Part shown: in pieces, positions 26,140 through 35,627 of the stretch | Layout of the letters: each line of letters starts with the position of its first letter | How positions within the stretch are numbered: the stretch's first letter is position 1 | DNA from: Leisingera sp. ANG59 | Lineage (GTDB): Bacteria; Pseudomonadota; Alphaproteobacteria; Rhodobacterales; Rhodobacteraceae | Length of the DNA: 64,000 nucleotides | Reading direction: 5' to 3' | NCBI RefSeq assembly: GCF_013317235.1 | Contig: NZ_WLCM01000003.1 | Coordinates: forward strand, 124,001 to 188,000 | Position numbers and translations under genes: made by a program | Notes under the pieces: model-generated | Seen by the model: the letters and a program-made list of their open reading frames with translations, nothing else | The model's database searches: none | What the model was told of the DNA's origin: nothing

Positions 26140-26424
26140 TCAGCCGATCAGCTTGCTCAGTTTCATGGCAACGCCCATGTCGCCGGAAATTTTGATCTTG
26201 CCCATCATGACGGCTGTCATCGGATTGAGGTTTCCGGTCAGCAGCTTCTTCAGATTTTCAGCCGACAACCTCAGCGTGCAGTCCGTTTCGCGGTCGTCTG
26301 TGCTGGCACTTCCGTCCGACAGGACAATCACACCGTCCGTTCCGCAATCGAATTTCAGCGACCCGTCGAAACTCTTCCCGGTCAGTCCGTCCCGGATTCC
26401 AGCCGCAATATCGTCCAAAGCCAT
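26140..26424 (-). CDS. SCP2 sterol-binding domain protein
   Basis: 94 residues forming one SCP2-type lipid-binding domain: an N-terminal helix, then FDCGTDGVIVLSDG strands, DCTLRLSAENLKKLLTGNLN and the C-terminal GKIKISGDMGVAMKLSKLIG signature. Bacterial stand-alone SCP2 proteins probably bind acyl-CoA or other lipids in the cytoplasm; the exact role is unknown. It is monocistronic or loosely linked to the DUF1810 and argG genes upstream (80-base gap). Confidence 0.88.
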   Translation of the reverse strand: MALDDIAAGIRDGLTGKSFDGSLKFDCGTDGVIVLSDGSASTDDRETDCTLRLSAENLKKLLTGNLNPMTAVMMGKIKISGDMGVAMKLSKLIG

Positions 26425-26503
26425 TTCGTCCTCCCTCGCTTTACCAGAGGGTTAGGCGGAGAGATAATACCGGGCAAGATTGACCGCGGGAGAGGCGGAA
26501 GGG

Positions 26504-26968
26504 TTACGCTGCGGCAAGCGCGGTGTTGGTCAGCGGGCAAGGCTGGCCCCCGTAAAAAGCATCCAGAACCTCTTGGAATTCCGCCGGCGCGCCGGGAACG
26601 GCGGCAAACAGCGTCATTGAGGAGCGCAGTTTCTTGGCGTCGATGCCGCCAAGGATTTGCGCGGCATCCGCGCCCTGATGAGACAGCATCAGCCGGCTGA
26701 CCTCGACCAGACGGGCGTGCAGTATCTGGTGGTTCAAATAGGCTGTGGCCTCGGCCAGGTCTTCGATCCCGTAAAGCTGCGCCATATGGGAGCGGCCAAG
26801 CTCAGCCAGTTGGGGAAAGACGAACCACATCCAGTGGCTCGTCTTCTGACCTGCAGAGAGTTCGCTCAGGACAGCCGTCCAGACAGTGTCCTGAGCTTCG
26901 ACGAACATATCCAGCTCTTCCGCGAAATCGTCCTCGAATTCGCCGTCTATGCCGTCGTGATCACTCAC
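26504..26968 (-). CDS. DUF1810 family protein
   Basis: 154 residues. The core motifs [45 protein letters not shown] and MTLFAAV match the DUF1810 family of small cytoplasmic proteins of unknown function. An acidic N-terminal stretch of about 20 residues precedes the domain. The start ATG overlaps the argG stop codon (4 bases shared), so it is translated as a downstream partner of argG, though I see no functional link to arginine synthesis. Confidence 0.88.
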   Translation of the reverse strand: MSDHDGIDGEFEDDFAEELDMFVEAQDTVWTAVLSELSAGQKTSHWMWFVFPQLAELGRSHMAQLYGIEDLAEATAYLNHQILHARLVEVSRLMLSHQGADAAQILGGIDAKKLRSSMTLFAAVPGAPAEFQEVLDAFYGGQPCPLTNTALAAA

Positions 26969-28191
26969 TTCTTGATCCGGCGCTCGCGGGCGGCCAGCAG
27001 TTTGAGACGCAGAGCGTTCAGCTGGATGAAGCCTGCGGCGTCCTTCTGGTCGTAGGCGCCGGCGTCTTCCTCGAAGGTCACATGCGCCTCCGAGTAGAGC
27101 GAGTTGTCCGACCAGCGGCCAACGGTGTTCACCGAGCCTTTGTAGAGCTTCACGCGCACGGTGCCGGAGACATGTTTCTGGCTGGCGTCGATGGCGGCCT
27201 GCAGCATCTCGCGCTCAGGCGAGTACCAGAAGCCGTTATAGATCAGCTCGGCGTACTGCGGCATCAGCTGGTCCTTCAGGTGCATCGCACCGCGGTCCAT
27301 GGTGATGGATTCGATGCCGCGATGGGCTTCCAGCATGATGGTGCCGCCCGGGGTCTCGTAGATGCCGCGGGATTTCATGCCCACGAAACGTCCCTCGACC
27401 AGGTCGAGGCGGCCGATGCCGTGCTTGCGGCCGTATTCGTTCAGTTCGGTCAGGATGGTTGCAGGCGACATTGCTTCGCCGTTGATGGCAACCGGGTCGC
27501 CCTTTTCAAAGGTGATCTCGATGAACTCCGGAGTGTCCGGTGCTTCCTCGGGGTGGACGGTGCGCTGGTAGACGTAATCAGGTGCCATTTCCGCCGGGTC
27601 TTCCAGCACTTTGCCCTCGGAGGAGGTATGCAGCAAGTTGGCGTCGACAGAGAAGGGCGCCTCACCACGCTTGTCCTTGGCGATCGGGATCTGATGCGCC
27701 TCGGCAAACTCCAGCAGCTTGGTGCGCGAGGACAGGTCCCACTCGCGCCAGGGCGCGATCACCTTGATGTCCGGGTTCAGCGCATAGGCTGCCAGTTCGA
27801 AACGGACCTGGTCGTTGCCCTTGCCGGTGGCGCCATGTGCAACCGCGTCGGCGCCGGTGGCTTCAGCGATCTCGACCAGACGCTTGGAGATCAGCGGGCG
27901 GGCGATGGAGGTGCCGAGCAGGTAGAGCCCCTCGTAAACCGCATTGGCGCGGAACATCGGGAACACGAAGTCGCGGACAAATTCCTCGCGCACATCTTCG
28001 ATGAAGATGTTTTCCGGCTTGATGCCCAGCATCTCCGCTTTCTTGCGGGCGGGCTCCAGTTCCTCACCCTGGCCGAGATCGGCGGTGAAGGTGACAACTT
28101 CGCAGCCGTATTCGGTCTGCAGCCATTTCAGGATGATCGAGGTGTCGAGGCCGCCGGAATAGGCGAGCACAACTTTCTTGGGCGCGGACAT
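26965..28191 (-). CDS. argG: Argininosuccinate synthase
   Basis: 408 residues. ArgG joins citrulline and aspartate with ATP in arginine synthesis. The N-terminal PP-loop [15 protein letters not shown] and [10 protein letters not shown] are diagnostic, as are the ESITMDRG and YSPEREMLQ segments. GGGAATTCC precedes the ATG. It is the first gene of a two-gene unit with DUF1810 and faces away from a membrane protein gene. argJ, another arginine gene, is at 60-61 kb, so the pathway genes are scattered. Confidence 0.97.
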   Translation of the reverse strand: MSAPKKVVLAYSGGLDTSIILKWLQTEYGCEVVTFTADLGQGEELEPARKKAEMLGIKPENIFIEDVREEFVRDFVFPMFRANAVYEGLYLLGTSIARPLISKRLVEIAEATGADAVAHGATGKGNDQVRFELAAYALNPDIKVIAPWREWDLSSRTKLLEFAEAHQIPIAKDKRGEAPFSVDANLLHTSSEGKVLEDPAEMAPDYVYQRTVHPEEAPDTPEFIEITFEKGDPVAINGEAMSPATILTELNEYGRKHGIGRLDLVEGRFVGMKSRGIYETPGGTIMLEAHRGIESITMDRGAMHLKDQLMPQYAELIYNGFWYSPEREMLQAAIDASQKHVSGTVRVKLYKGSVNTVGRWSDNSLYSEAHVTFEEDAGAYDQKDAAGFIQLNALRLKLLAARERRIKK

Positions 28192-28329
28192 GGAATTCCC
28201 TCTCAGGTCAGAACGCCTGCGGCGTATCGGGTTTTGGACGCAAGGGCAAGGTTTTCCGGGGTTTCACGCCAAGCCGGCGGCAACTATGGTCCGCGCCTGA
28301 CAAGATTTTCAAAACTGGAGCGGATTTTC

Positions 28330-29094
28330 ATGAAACCTTGGGCGCTGTTCAGCCATTCGGTCGGAATGCTTGTGCGGAACTTTGGCGATATGCTTCGCGT
28401 GTTTCTGGTTCCCACGCTGCTGATAGTTGCACTGTTTGCAACGTTTTTGAGAATGACCGGCCTGTGGGAAATTTTGCAATGGGGTGCAATAACTCAGTTG
28501 CCGGAGAACTCAGGCTTAAGCGGCCCGTTGTTTTTAGTTATCGTTCTCTCGCTTTTGGTCGGGGTGTGGAGCGTGGTGGCCTGGCACCGCTTTGTTCTGC
28601 TGGAGGAAATGCCGCAGGGCTGGCTGCCGCGCCTGGAAGGTAGCCGGGTGATGGCCTATTTCGGACGTTCTGTGCAGATTGCGCTGGTACTCATCTGTTT
28701 GATGATCCCTGTGTTGCTGGTGGTGCTTCTGCTGACGACAATTCTCAGCGGAGCAGGACCGGCTGCCCTGCAGTTGATCAATCTGCCGATTGCGATCTTC
28801 ATCACCTATCTTGTTCTCAGGCTTTCAGTAATCCTGCCTGCGGCAGCCCTGGGCACGGACATGGGATTGCGCGCAGCTTGGAATTATACCGGAAACGCCT
28901 TTGGCGACCTTTTGGGGCTTGCTGCCATAATGGTTGCCGCACAATACGCAGCCCAATTCATTGCCGAATCCCTAGCTGCATCCCCAACTCTTGCTGCCGG
29001 TGTTTCAATCCTCGTGTCTGCTGCCCTGGCGTTGCTGAACATCAGCCTTTTGACCACCCTCTACGGTCACTACGTCGAGGGCCGCCCGGTCTGA
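28330..29094 (+). CDS. Multi-spanning membrane protein of unknown function
   Basis: 254 residues with five or six strongly hydrophobic stretches (roughly 23-42, 68-85, 112-136, 142-165, 190-210, 220-243). No motif identifies the function; polytopic proteins of this shape with a WHRFVLLEE segment occur widely in Rhodobacteraceae. ATG 28330 is chosen because the longer upstream reading is only the antisense of argG. It precedes ilvA on the same strand by 72 bases with a hairpin between them. Confidence 0.75.
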   Translation: MKPWALFSHSVGMLVRNFGDMLRVFLVPTLLIVALFATFLRMTGLWEILQWGAITQLPENSGLSGPLFLVIVLSLLVGVWSVVAWHRFVLLEEMPQGWLPRLEGSRVMAYFGRSVQIALVLICLMIPVLLVVLLLTTILSGAGPAALQLINLPIAIFITYLVLRLSVILPAAALGTDMGLRAAWNYTGNAFGDLLGLAAIMVAAQYAAQFIAESLAASPTLAAGVSILVSAALALLNISLLTTLYGHYVEGRPV

Positions 29095-29122
29095 TTGCCG
29101 GTATTCTTATGTATGCTTGTCT

Positions 29123-29146
29123 CCCGCCTCTTGCCTTGGAGGCGGG
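29123..29146 (+). promoter_or_regulatory. Stable hairpin just upstream of ilvA
   Basis: CCCGCCTC and GAGGCGGG form an 8-bp perfect GC-rich stem with an 8-base loop, ending 20 bases before the ilvA start codon. There is no T-run, so it is not an obvious terminator. It may shape ilvA translation or mark processing of a shared transcript. Confidence 0.5.
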
Positions 29147-29166
29147 CTTGCGCCACTGAAGGATAC

Positions 29167-30393
29167 ATGAGCGATTTCAAGACCCAGGCCCGCGCCGCCG
29201 AGCAGGCGATGCGCGATGTGTTTCCCGCAACGCCGCTGCAGCGCAATGTGCATCTGTCGGAGCGCTTCGGCGCCGACATCTACCTCAAGCGCGAGGACCT
29301 GAGCCCGGTCCGCTCCTACAAGATCCGCGGTGCGCTGAACGCGATGCGCAAGCAGCCGGATCAGGAGCTGTTTGTCTGTGCCTCGGCAGGCAATCACGCC
29401 CAGGGCGTCGCCTTCATGTGCCGCCACATGGGCAAGCGCGGCGTGATTTTTATGCCAGTCACTACGCCGCAGCAGAAAATCCAGAAGACCCGGATGTTCG
29501 GCGGCGACAATATTGAGATCCATTTGGTCGGGGATTACTTCGACGTCTGCCTGGCCGCTGCGCAGGAATGGTGCGCCCAGGAGGGCGGGCACTTCTTGTC
29601 GCCCTTTGACGATGCCGATGTGATCGAAGGCCAGGCCTCCATCGCGGTGGAGATTGAGGAACAGCTGGGCAAGGCGCCTGATCACGTGCTGCTGCCGGTT
29701 GGCGGCGGTGGCATGTCTGCAGGCGTTTCATCGTGGTTTGGCGATGAGGTGCACAGCCTGTTTGTCGAACCCGACGGCGGCGCCTGCCTGCGTGCGGCGC
29801 TGGCGGCGGGCAAGCCGGTGCCGTTGGACACTGTCGATACCTTTGTGGATGGCGCCGCGGTGGGGCGGATAGGCGATTTGCCCTTTGACATCCTGAAAGA
29901 CGTGCCGCTGCCGGATGTTCTGGCGATTTCCGAAGACCGGATCTGCGCCACCATAATTGAGATGCTGAACGTCGAGGGCATCGTGCTGGAGCCTGCCGGC
30001 GCGTTGTCAGTTGAGGCGCTGCAGGATGTGCGCTCATGGATCCGAGGCAAGGCCGTCGTTTGCGTTACCTCCGGCGGGAATTTCGATTTCGAACGGCTGC
30101 CCGAGGTCAAGGAACGTGCGCAACGCTACTCGGGGGTAAAGAAGTATTTCATTCTGCGGCTGCCGCAGCGGCCCGGTGCGCTGAAGGAGTTTCTCGGCAT
30201 CCTCGGTCCCGAGGACGACATCGCCCGCTTTGAATATATGAAGAAGTCAGCCCGCAACTTTGGCTCAGTTCTGATCGGGATCGAAACCAAACGGCCGGAA
30301 AACTTCGAGCAGCTGTTTGCGCGTCTGGATGCAGCAGGCATGACCTACACGGATATCACCAGAGACGAGACATTGGCGCAGTTTGTAATCTGA
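29167..30393 (+). CDS. ilvA: Threonine ammonia-lyase (threonine dehydratase)
   Basis: 408 residues from ATG 29167. The enzyme converts threonine to 2-oxobutanoate for isoleucine synthesis. The PLP-binding lysine is K52 in SYKIRGALNAM; the glycine loop VGGGGMSAG and the typical SAGNHAQGVAF are present. A single C-terminal ACT-like regulatory domain (from about residue 325, LRLPQRPGALKEFLGILG) marks the short IlvA type. An upstream in-frame start would include the hairpin region and look non-conserved. It converges with the Hpt gene with only 12 bases between. Confidence 0.94.
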   Translation: MSDFKTQARAAEQAMRDVFPATPLQRNVHLSERFGADIYLKREDLSPVRSYKIRGALNAMRKQPDQELFVCASAGNHAQGVAFMCRHMGKRGVIFMPVTTPQQKIQKTRMFGGDNIEIHLVGDYFDVCLAAAQEWCAQEGGHFLSPFDDADVIEGQASIAVEIEEQLGKAPDHVLLPVGGGGMSAGVSSWFGDEVHSLFVEPDGGACLRAALAAGKPVPLDTVDTFVDGAAVGRIGDLPFDILKDVPLPDVLAISEDRICATIIEMLNVEGIVLEPAGALSVEALQDVRSWIRGKAVVCVTSGGNFDFERLPEVKERAQRYSGVKKYFILRLPQRPGALKEFLGILGPEDDIARFEYMKKSARNFGSVLIGIETKRPENFEQLFARLDAAGMTYTDITRDETLAQFVI

Positions 30394-30405
30394 TCCAGAA
30401 TGAGA

Positions 30406-30729
30406 TCAGAACTTTTCCGACAAACCGGTTAGAAAGGCAGATTTGGACGCTTGGAATTTGGCAATAATGGCGGCGACGTCGACACCTTCTGCTTCCCCAT
30501 TTGCAGACTTGCGCTCGCCATCCATGCACATTGACGAAAACTCTTCAAATCCCAAGTTAAGCGCGCTGCCTTTCAGAAAATGCAGGTCTTGCTCCAACTG
30601 GCTGCGGTTGCCGACTTCCAGCTTGCCGATGACTTCTTCGACCTCTTCCAGAAAAATATCCACAACTTCCCCGAAATCCGCGGCGCCTACCTCTTCGCGC
30701 AGCTCTGTCACGCGTGGCCAGTCAATCAT
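30406..30729 (-). CDS. Histidine phosphotransfer (Hpt) domain protein
   Basis: 107 residues from ATG 30729, essentially one Hpt four-helix domain. The phosphorylatable histidine is H50 in the canonical HFLKGSALNLGF motif. Hpt proteins carry phosphoryl groups between hybrid histidine kinases and response regulators. It is divergent from a receiver-phosphatase gene 168 bases away, so the two are likely partners. An in-frame start 39 bases upstream would run into the shared regulatory palindrome and is less likely. Confidence 0.9.
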   Translation of the reverse strand: MIDWPRVTELREEVGAADFGEVVDIFLEEVEEVIGKLEVGNRSQLEQDLHFLKGSALNLGFEEFSSMCMDGERKSANGEAEGVDVAAIIAKFQASKSAFLTGLSEKF

Positions 30730-30761
30730 GTGATACGTCCTTACGATCTTTCGCTGTGCGT

Positions 30762-30775
30762 ACAACATATGTTGT
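30762..30775. promoter_or_regulatory. Perfect 14-bp palindrome between Hpt and receiver-phosphatase genes
   Basis: ACAACATATGTTGT equals its own reverse complement. It is centred in the AT-rich divergent gap, 33 bases upstream of the Hpt start codon. Its placement suggests a dimeric regulator binding site controlling one or both genes; the regulator is not known. Confidence 0.6.
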
Positions 30776-30897
30776 TTGCAGTAAAAATATGGTGAAATAA
30801 AGTAGGCAACTCAAATTTTAGGCTTCACTGCCTGTTAAATCTCTGGGCCGATAGTATCACATGATCTTCTGATTTTGCCATTTGTGAGGTGCCTTCG

Positions 30898-32169
30898 GTG
30901 CTGCCAGAAAGTTCGATGAACGACGAGGACCAGACAGTGGCCGGATCAATACGCCGTGTTCTGGTTGTAGACGACAGCCGCCTGCAAAGACGCATTCTTG
31001 TGGCGTCGCTCAAGAAGTGGGGATTCGAAGTCGTTGAAGCCGACAGCGGCGAGGCAGCAATGGAAATCTGCAGGCAGGAGACCCCCGATCTGATTCTCAG
31101 CGACTGGATGATGCCGGGCATGAACGGATTGGAGTTTTGCCGTGCATTCCGCGCCCGCACCAGCGAGGACTACGCCTACTTCATTCTGCTGACCTCCAAG
31201 AGCGAAAAAAATGAAGTTGCTGAAGGGCTTGATGCAGGCGCCGATGATTTTCTGACGAAGCCGGTCAGCTCTGATGAGTTACGGGCACGGATCTCCGCCG
31301 GCGAGCGGATCTTGCGGATGCAGCGGGAGCTTTCTGAGAAGAACCGCATCGTGTCTGAAACCCTAGGTGAACTGCAGCGAGTCTATGACGCAATCGACAA
31401 AGATCTTATTCAAGCCCGAAAAATCCAGGAATCCCTGGTGCCGGAGCTTTCCAAGGAATTCGGCTCTTCCACGGTCAGCCTGCTGCTTAAACCCTGTGGC
31501 CATATCGGCGGGGATCTGGTCGGGATGTTTTCGCCCGGTGTAAACCGAATCGGCTTCTACTCGATCGACGTGTCCGGCCATGGCATCACCTCTGCAATGA
31601 TGACGGCGCGATTGGGTGGTTACCTTTCGTCCCATTATTTCGACCAGAACGTCGGGATGGAGAAGCGGTTCAACCGGTTCTATGCCCTTCGCCAGCCTGA
31701 AGAAGTAGCCAGCCTTCTGAACGCGCGGCTGATTGCTGATACTGGGATAGAAGAATATTTTACGATGGCGTATTGCATCGCTGACCTGCGCAGCGGTGTC
31801 GTCAAAATGGTGCAAGCAGGCCATCCGCATCCGCTTTTGATGCGCAAGACAGGCGAGCTGGAATTCATCGGAAAGGGCGGTGTACCTGTCGGGTTAGTGC
31901 CGGATATCGGTTACAGCCAGGAAGAGTTCACAATGGAGCGCGGCGACCGGTTGCTGCTGTTCTCGGACGGATTTACCGAAGCGCGGCTGGAAGACGGGTC
32001 CATGCTTGAGCCTGAGGGATTGCTGGAACTGGTCCAGAAGTGCGGGCCAGAACAAAATGGCAAGGAGTTCCTCGACGACCTTTACTGGCATTTGACCCAG
32101 ATGATGAGCAAGGAACATGGGCTGGAGGACGACGTGTCTGCCACCTTGTTTGAATACCAAGGCCCGTAA
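30898..32169 (+). CDS. Response regulator with PPM (SpoIIE/RsbU-type) serine phosphatase output domain
   Basis: About 423 residues. The N-terminal receiver domain has VLVVDDS, the phospho-acceptor aspartate in [13 protein letters not shown], the LLTSK threonine and the FLTKP lysine. A helical linker (about 125-175) leads to a PPM phosphatase domain with metal-binding [20 protein letters not shown] and EDDVSATLF. Such proteins dephosphorylate anti-sigma antagonists in partner-switching pathways; RbaY of Rhodobacter capsulatus has this architecture. GTG 30898 has GAGG at good spacing; ATG 30916 or GTG 30889 are alternatives. No anti-sigma or antagonist gene is adjacent. Confidence 0.88.
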   Translation: MLPESSMNDEDQTVAGSIRRVLVVDDSRLQRRILVASLKKWGFEVVEADSGEAAMEICRQETPDLILSDWMMPGMNGLEFCRAFRARTSEDYAYFILLTSKSEKNEVAEGLDAGADDFLTKPVSSDELRARISAGERILRMQRELSEKNRIVSETLGELQRVYDAIDKDLIQARKIQESLVPELSKEFGSSTVSLLLKPCGHIGGDLVGMFSPGVNRIGFYSIDVSGHGITSAMMTARLGGYLSSHYFDQNVGMEKRFNRFYALRQPEEVASLLNARLIADTGIEEYFTMAYCIADLRSGVVKMVQAGHPHPLLMRKTGELEFIGKGGVPVGLVPDIGYSQEEFTMERGDRLLLFSDGFTEARLEDGSMLEPEGLLELVQKCGPEQNGKEFLDDLYWHLTQMMSKEHGLEDDVSATLFEYQGP

Positions 32170-32195
32170 GAGCAGATTTTCTGCCGTCAGCTGAC

Positions 32196-32223
32196 ATCCC
32201 GGCCGCGGCTGGGATTTTGTGTT
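32196..32223 (+). terminator. Probable terminator after the receiver-phosphatase gene
   Basis: TCCCGGCC and GGCTGGGA pair (one G-T pair, loop GC or opened to four bases), followed by TTTTGTGTTT. It separates this gene from the convergent Nudix gene. Confidence 0.55.
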
Positions 32224-32234
32224 TAAGTCTGCTG

Positions 32235-32690
32235 CTAGCGCCCTGGCCGCATTCGGGCAGCCAACTTTGCTGCATAGTGCCGGTCGCCGGCATTTCCCAG
32301 TTTGGCGACAGCTTCCAGAGGGTCGATCCACAGGGCCTCATGTCCTTCTTCTGACGGCGGGCCGATTCTGCGCAGCGGGCGGGCCACATAGATGTGGCAC
32401 AGCTTTTCTGCCCAAAGGTCGTATTCCGGCATATAGGCAAACCGCCTGAAGACACCCAGTTTAAGCGGAGATGAGATTTTCCAGCCGGTTTCCTCAAAAA
32501 CTTCGCGATGTAAAGCTGGTATCGGCGATTCGCCTGGATCGATACCACCGCCCGGAAGCTGCAGATCGGGATGCGGATCATACTGACAGGTAATCAACAG
32601 TTTGCCGTCACGTGGCAGCAAAGCATAGGCGCCGGGCCGCATCCGGTAGTTCCGTCCCTTCTGAGGCGTGTCGCCAAAACGTCTGATCAC
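32235..32690 (-). CDS. Nudix hydrolase
   Basis: 151 residues. The Nudix box GGGIDPGESPIPALHREVFEETGW fits GX5EX7REUXEEXGU exactly in spacing, so it is probably an active pyrophosphohydrolase, but the substrate cannot be read from sequence. GTG 32690 is the likely start, with AAGGGGG seven bases before it; an inner ATG at 32642 is possible but would remove the first strand. It is divergent from hslO with 77 bases between them. Confidence 0.85.
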   Translation of the reverse strand: MIRRFGDTPQKGRNYRMRPGAYALLPRDGKLLITCQYDPHPDLQLPGGGIDPGESPIPALHREVFEETGWKISSPLKLGVFRRFAYMPEYDLWAEKLCHIYVARPLRRIGPPSEEGHEALWIDPLEAVAKLGNAGDRHYAAKLAARMRPGR

Positions 32691-32767
32691 TGGCCGCCCC
32701 CTTCACTCTGGTGTCGTTTCTCCTATATAGCCCCGGTATGCCAATCCCCGGCGCGTAAGGAAACCCC

Positions 32768-33754
32768 ATGACTCTTGGTTCGAAAATCGCGTGGGACGAT
32801 ACCGTCCTGCCCTTCCAGCTTGATGCATCCGACATGCGCGGCCGCGTGGCGCGGCTGGACGGTGTGCTGGATGGTATTCTGAAACAGCATGATTACCCGC
32901 CGGTTGTCGAGGCACTGGTGGCCGAGATGGCCCTGCTCACAGCACTGATCGGCCAGACGATTTCGCTGCGCTGGAAGCTGTCGCTGCAGGTGCAGTCCAA
33001 GGGCGCGGTACGGATGATAGCGACCGACTACTATGCGCCGCAGAAGGAAGGTGAGATCGGCCAAATCCGCGCTTATGCGAGTTTTGACCGCGACAGGCTC
33101 ACGGACAGCAAACCCTTTGATCAGGTCGGTGAGGGGTATTTCGCCATTATGATTGATCAGGGTAATGGCACTCACCCCTACCAAGGCATTACACCGTTGT
33201 CTGGCGGATCGCTGCGCGCCTGTGCAGAGGCCTATTTTGCACAATCCGAGCAGCTGCCAACCATGTTCAAGCTGAGCTTTGGAAAATCCGCCGAACCGGG
33301 TGTGGCGGAGCATTGGCGTGCGGGGGGCATTATGCTGCAAAGTATGCCGAAGGCGTCCCCGTTTGCGGCACAAGGCGAAGGATCCGGTGAAGTCCTGCAG
33401 GCAAGCGATCTGGTTACCGGAGATGAGGAAGAGAACTGGAACCGGGCCACCACATTGCTTAGCACGGTTGAGGATTTGGAACTGATCGGCCCGTCGGTCA
33501 CGCCCACGGATCTCTTGATCCGGTTGTTTCACGAGGAACAACCGCGGGTTTATGATACCCAACCGGTGCGCTTTGGCTGCACCTGCTCGGAGGATCGGGT
33601 GCGGCAAAGCCTTTCGATCTACTCTGCCAAGGATATTGAGAAGATGACTACAGAAGATGGGCGGGTGACAGCAGACTGCCAGTTCTGCGGTGCGCACTAC
33701 GATCTAGACCCGGCAAGCGTGGGGTTTGATGCGGAAAACCCACCCAGTGAATGA
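32768..33754 (+). CDS. hslO: Redox-regulated chaperone Hsp33
   Basis: 328 residues. Hsp33 is a holdase switched on by oxidation of a C-terminal zinc centre. The four zinc cysteines are present as FGCTCSE (CXC) and DCQFCGAHY (CX2C) near residues 271-312. The N-terminal domain has a long core beginning DDTVLPFQLDASDMRGRVARL. AAGGAAA precedes ATG 32768. The following Nudix gene starts inside its 3' end, so the two are translationally coupled. Confidence 0.95.
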   Translation: MTLGSKIAWDDTVLPFQLDASDMRGRVARLDGVLDGILKQHDYPPVVEALVAEMALLTALIGQTISLRWKLSLQVQSKGAVRMIATDYYAPQKEGEIGQIRAYASFDRDRLTDSKPFDQVGEGYFAIMIDQGNGTHPYQGITPLSGGSLRACAEAYFAQSEQLPTMFKLSFGKSAEPGVAEHWRAGGIMLQSMPKASPFAAQGEGSGEVLQASDLVTGDEEENWNRATTLLSTVEDLELIGPSVTPTDLLIRLFHEEQPRVYDTQPVRFGCTCSEDRVRQSLSIYSAKDIEKMTTEDGRVTADCQFCGAHYDLDPASVGFDAENPPSE

Positions 33755-34364
33755 AGCTGCCGGGGATCTGACGGACCGGATTGCCGCTGCGCTGAATCGC
33801 CAAGGCGGCGGCTCTTCCGATTTCGACCTGAATCCTGGCACCGTGCTGCCAGCTGGGCGCAAGCTGCGCCCGGCCGGTGTGCTGGTACCGGTTACGATTG
33901 CCTCGGGTGCGCCGCGCCTGATCCTGACCAAGCGCTCCTCGGCGCTGAAGCATCATCCCGGACAGATCGCCTTTCCTGGCGGCAAGGTGGACGCAGGTGA
34001 CAAGGATGCAAGTGCTGCAGCGTTGCGGGAGGGGTGGGAAGAGATTGGCCTGCCACAGGATCTGCCCCAGATTGTCGGCTGCCTGCCAGAGCATGAAACT
34101 GTAACTGGTTTCTCCGTGACGCCAGTTGTTGCGCTGATCCATGACCGTTTCGACGAGCGTCCCGAAAAAGGTGAGGTCGCGGAGGTGTTTTCGGTTCCGC
34201 TGGAGCATGTTCTGGAAGCAGAAAACTACATTATCGAGTCCCGCCGCTGGCGCGGGATCCGCCGCCGGTATTATACCGTGCCCTACGGCCCATACTACAT
34301 ATGGGGTGCAACCGCACGAATTCTGCGTGGGCTCGCGGTACGGATGGAGGGGGAATGCGGCTAG
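33729..34364 (+). CDS. Nudix hydrolase, CoA pyrophosphatase-like
   Basis: 211 residues. The Nudix box GGKVDAGDKDASAAALREGWEEIGL is complete, and the preceding LTKRSSALKHHPGQIAFPGG is typical of the CoA pyrophosphatase (NudL, UPF0035) class, which hydrolyses coenzyme A. ATG 33729 overlaps hslO by 26 bases and is preceded by GGGG; a GTG at 33747 is another possible start. Its end overlaps cca by 10 bases. Confidence 0.86.
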   Translation: MRKTHPVNEAAGDLTDRIAAALNRQGGGSSDFDLNPGTVLPAGRKLRPAGVLVPVTIASGAPRLILTKRSSALKHHPGQIAFPGGKVDAGDKDASAAALREGWEEIGLPQDLPQIVGCLPEHETVTGFSVTPVVALIHDRFDERPEKGEVAEVFSVPLEHVLEAENYIIESRRWRGIRRRYYTVPYGPYYIWGATARILRGLAVRMEGECG

Positions 34365-35506
34365 ATCAGCCATGGCTGAATAACTCGGCAACGCAGGCAG
34401 TATGCAGCGCCGTCGCTGCGGATGGCGCGAAAGTGCTGTTCGTTGGGGGCTGCGTACGCAATGCGCTGCTAGGTGAACCGGTTTCCGATATGGACTTGGC
34501 TACTGACGCGCGGCCGGAGCAGGTGATGGAGCTGGCCGCCCGCGCTGGGATCAAGGCGGTGCCGACCGGGATCGACCACGGCACCGTGACGCTGGTCAAG
34601 AACGGCATCCCGCATGAGATCACCACCTTCCGCAAGGATGTGGCGACCGATGGCCGCCGGGCCGTGGTCGCGTTTTCAACCAATATCGCCGAAGACGCCC
34701 GCCGCCGCGATTTCACAATGAATGCGATCTATGCCCGCCCGGATGGCGAAGTCGTCGATCCGCTGGGCGGGCTGGCGGACCTTAACAGGCGCCGGGTGCG
34801 CTTTATCGGCACCGCGGAAAACCGGATCCGCGAGGACTACCTGCGCAGCTTGCGATATTTCCGCTTTCATGCCTGGTACGGCGATTACGCAGAGGGTTTC
34901 GACGCGGATGCGCTGGCAGCGATTGCAGCCAACCTGGACGGGCTGGCCTCGCTGTCCAAAGAGCGCGTGGGGGCGGAGCTGTTGAAACTGCTCGCAGCAC
35001 CCGATCCGGCACCCTCGGTTGCAGCAATGCGGCAGGCTGGCGTCCTGGGACAGATTCTGCCTGGGGCCGATGACCGTTCCCTTGCGCCGCTGATTCACCT
35101 GGAGACAGGCCGGGTGGCCTCCGGCATCCGCCGTCTTGCCGCGCTGGGCGGGGAGGATCTGCAGAAGGCGCTGCGTCTGAGCAAGGCCCAGGCCTTTCAT
35201 CTGGAAGCAATCCGGGAAGCGGCCGTTGGTACTGCGGGGGCAGGGGAGCTGGGGTACCGGTTGGGTGCGGAGAAAGCGCTGGATGCGCTTCTGCTGCGCG
35301 CTGCCCTGCTGGAACAGCCGCTTTCCCTAAGTTTAGAGACTGATATTGAGCTCGGCGCCAATGCCAAGCTCCCGGTGAAAGCGCGGGATCTTTTGCCGGA
35401 TTTGAAGGGGCCGGAGCTGGGCGCGGCGTTGAAAAAAATGGAAGCCGACTGGATTGCGTCGGGTTTCAGCCTTAGCCGCGGGGAACTGCTGGACTCCTTG
35501 CGCTGA
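34355..35506 (+). CDS. cca: tRNA CCA nucleotidyltransferase / poly(A) polymerase-family protein
   Basis: 383 residues from ATG 34355. The class II nucleotidyltransferase core is visible: GGCVRNALLG, the catalytic DMDLATDA (about residues 48-55), RRDFTMNAIY, and EDYLRSLRYFRFHAWYG. These proteins add or repair the 3' CCA of tRNA; poly(A) polymerases share the motifs, so biochemical specificity is inferred. GGAGGGGGA precedes the start, which lies within the Nudix gene end. The hslO-Nudix-cca overlaps suggest one transcript. Confidence 0.9.
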   Translation: MRLDQPWLNNSATQAVCSAVAADGAKVLFVGGCVRNALLGEPVSDMDLATDARPEQVMELAARAGIKAVPTGIDHGTVTLVKNGIPHEITTFRKDVATDGRRAVVAFSTNIAEDARRRDFTMNAIYARPDGEVVDPLGGLADLNRRRVRFIGTAENRIREDYLRSLRYFRFHAWYGDYAEGFDADALAAIAANLDGLASLSKERVGAELLKLLAAPDPAPSVAAMRQAGVLGQILPGADDRSLAPLIHLETGRVASGIRRLAALGGEDLQKALRLSKAQAFHLEAIREAAVGTAGAGELGYRLGAEKALDALLLRAALLEQPLSLSLETDIELGANAKLPVKARDLLPDLKGPELGAALKKMEADWIASGFSLSRGELLDSLR

Positions 35507-35600
35507 CAAGGGATGTCAGCAGCGTCACAACCTTGGGGGGTGACAAAACGGCAAATCTTGCGTACCCGTAGGGCAGCCACCACATGACGGAGGAATGCTG

Positions 35601-35627
35601 ATGTATTACGGGATCTGGTTTCTCTAA
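35601..35627 (+). other. Possible 8-codon leader mini-ORF upstream of the ABC exporter pair
   Basis: ATG 35601 opens MYYGIWFL then TAA, preceded by GGAGG (35589-35593) with a 7-base spacer. A 5-codon ORF (MTEEC) ends on its first base, giving a TGATG overlap. Both lie in the 214-base gap between cca and the first ABC exporter gene. It may be a translated regulatory leader or chance; no family is recognised. Confidence 0.3.

Noticed and set aside
27082-28329. Long in-frame extension upstream of the membrane protein gene
   Set aside because: It is antisense to argG; the membrane protein starts sensibly at ATG 28330.
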